The translations under genes were made by a program, and so were the position numbers. 64,000 bases of DNA from Streptomyces kurssanovii (lineage in GTDB: Bacteria; Actinomycetota; Actinomycetes; Streptomycetales; Streptomycetaceae), in assembly GCF_014649695.1 (NCBI RefSeq), contig NZ_BMTN01000021.1, positions 62,001 to 126,000 of the forward strand, written 5' to 3'. The notes under the pieces were generated by a model that did not search any database, had not been told where the DNA came from, and saw only the letters and a list, made by a program, of their open reading frames with translations. Shown here one piece after another: positions 62,869 to 64,000 of the stretch (its first letter is position 1; the number at the start of each line of letters is the position of its first letter).

Positions 62869-63669
62869 GTGACCGACCCGCTCCCGTCCGAACTGCTGCC
62901 CCTCGCCCTGGAGGCCGCCCGGAAGGCCGGCGCCCTGCTGAGGGACGGCCGCCCGGACGACCTGGGCGTCGCCAGGACCAAGTCCAGCCCCATCGACGTC
63001 GTGACCGAGATGGACATCGCGGCGGAGAAACTGATCACCGGCTTCCTCTCCGAGCACCGCCCGGACGACGGTTTCCTCGGCGAGGAGGGCGCGGCCACGG
63101 TGGGCACCAGCGGTGTGCGCTGGGTCATCGACCCGCTCGACGGCACCGTCAACTACCTCTACGGACTGCCCACCTGGGCCGTCTCCATCGCCGCCGAGCT
63201 CGACGGCGAGACCGTGGTCGGCGTCGTCGAGGCCCCGATGCGGCGCGAGACCTTCCACGCGGTGCGGGGCGGCGGCGCGTTCCTGAACGACCGGCCCGTA
63301 CGGTGCCGGCCGGCGCCCCCGCTCGACCAGGCCCTGGTCTCGACCGGCTTCAACTACGTCCACACCGTCCGCACCCACCAGGCGGATGTCGCCCAGCGGC
63401 TGATCCCGCAGTTGCGCGACATCCGGCGCAGCGGCTCGGCGGCGATCGACCTGGCGGACGTGGCGGCGGGCCGTCTGGACGGCTACTACGAGCGCGGGCT
63501 GAGCCCCTGGGACCTCGCCGCGGGCGACCTGATCGCCCGCGAGGGCGGGGCGCTGACCGGGGGCCGCCCGGGGGACGGACCGTCCGGCGACCTCACGGTC
63601 GCGGCGGTGCCGGGCGTCTTCGAGCCGCTGCAGGCGTTGCTGGAGGAAATGGGGGCGTGGCACGACTGA
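62869..63669 (+). CDS. Inositol monophosphatase family protein
   Basis: The 266-aa protein has the three metal motifs of the family: GEEGA, IDPLDGTVNYLYGLP, and the C-terminal SPWDLAAGDLIAREGG. SSPIDVVTEMD is also typical. It could hydrolyse inositol phosphates or related sugar phosphates. The GTG at 62869 follows AAGGAG. It is downstream of hemH in the same probable transcript. Confidence 0.92.
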   Translation: MTDPLPSELLPLALEAARKAGALLRDGRPDDLGVARTKSSPIDVVTEMDIAAEKLITGFLSEHRPDDGFLGEEGAATVGTSGVRWVIDPLDGTVNYLYGLPTWAVSIAAELDGETVVGVVEAPMRRETFHAVRGGGAFLNDRPVRCRPAPPLDQALVSTGFNYVHTVRTHQADVAQRLIPQLRDIRRSGSAAIDLADVAAGRLDGYYERGLSPWDLAAGDLIAREGGALTGGRPGDGPSGDLTVAAVPGVFEPLQALLEEMGAWHD

Positions 63670-63710
63670 GGTAGGCGTGGCCACTGCGGGCGGTGCGCCT
63701 GCGGCGGGCT

Positions 63711-63912
63711 TGTTCCCCTACCCGCCCCTTCCCGAACCGGGCTCCGCCCGGACCCGTACCGCGCTCCGCGGTGCCCTCAATCTCCCCCTACGGCCTGGCG
63801 GCCGTGGGAGGTGCCCCCAGGCGGGCTGACTTTGTCAGCCTCGCCGGCGTTTGAGGCGCGGGGGTCCGGGGGGCAGAGCCCCCCGGTTCGGGAAGGGGCG
63901 GGTAGGGGAACA
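63711..63912. repeat. Inverted-repeat element, copy B
   Basis: Perfect 31-nt arms at 63711-63741 and 63882-63912 (beginning TGTTCCCCTACCCGCCCCTT and its complement) enclose about 140 bp. The inside shares CTCCCCCTACG-CTGGCGGC and, inverted, the CAAACGCCGGCGAGGCT block with the copy at 39906-40608. GC-rich arms and the absence of coding suggest a small mobile or REP-like repeat. Confidence 0.72.
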
Positions 63913-63957
63913 GCCCGCGCAGCGGCCACCGCCGCAGCGGCCGCGCCCCCACGCCAG

Positions 63958-63990
63958 AGGCCCGGCCCCGCTTCGCGCGGGGCCGGGCCT
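63958..63990. terminator. Strong hairpin terminator at the window end
   Basis: A perfect 13-bp stem (AGGCCCGGCCCCG / CGGGGCCGGGCCT) has a CTTCGCG loop. It may serve the hemH unit or a gene beyond the window. Confidence 0.8.
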
Positions 63991-64000
63991 CGGTGCAGCA

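Overview
The window is a piece of a high-GC actinobacterial chromosome. GTG and TTG starts, strong G/C bias at third codon positions, hrdB, whiH and sepH, the divergent lexA / nrdR-nrdJ pair and a c-di-AMP riboswitch in front of a cell-wall peptidase all point to Streptomyces. As I recall it, the gene order follows the core-chromosome stretch around lexA-hrdB-parE-parC-sepH of S. coelicolor (roughly SCO5802 to SCO5860). Most of it is conserved core rather than accessory DNA.

Layout. 1-7.0 kb holds DNA damage and dNTP supply: a 5'-truncated DinG-type helicase, lexA with an SOS box, then nrdR-nrdJ behind tandem NrdR boxes. 7.1-15.7 kb is a less conserved patch: TerD, DUF1152 and DUF4937 proteins; a TetR/ABC-F pair and a TetR/MFS pair, each with visible operator palindromes; a histidine phosphatase and an ADP-ribosylglycohydrolase. 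15.8-25 kb carries rnhB, two unrecognised proteins, a RecQ-like helicase fused to a phosphoribosyltransferase-like domain, a DUF4192 protein, a Nudix/winged-helix protein and an ABC ATPase-permease fusion. 25.1-31.8 kb has the sporulation regulator whiH, the principal sigma factor hrdB, a secreted trypsin-like protease, a small zinc-finger protein and parE.

31.9-38.4 kb encodes two two-component systems around an acetate-type solute symporter; the first kinase is frameshifted. 38.6-40.7 kb is scrambled: a beta-helix glycosidase remnant is joined to a LacI regulator that has lost its DNA-binding N-terminus, followed by about 0.7 kb of nested inverted repeats surrounding a gene relic. 40.8-49.5 kb has a COG0523 GTPase, parC, an M16 peptidase pair, the riboswitch-controlled M23 peptidase and a GntR regulator. 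49.7-63.7 kb contains ptsH, a GNAT/acyl-CoA-synthetase-like protein acetyltransferase, a DUF5998 protein, a phosphodiesterase-family protein, tdk, a VOC protein, a sulfurtransferase, sepH, an FAD oxidase, an MFS transporter, ferrochelatase and an inositol monophosphatase. The window ends in a second copy of the inverted-repeat family and a strong terminator.

I saw no CRISPR array, rRNA, tRNA, prophage or insertion-sequence transposase. The points most worth checking are the glycosidase/LacI joint with its adjoining repeat element, the broken histidine kinase, the RecQ-phosphoribosyltransferase fusion and the well-defined operators. No convincing new multi-gene system was found.
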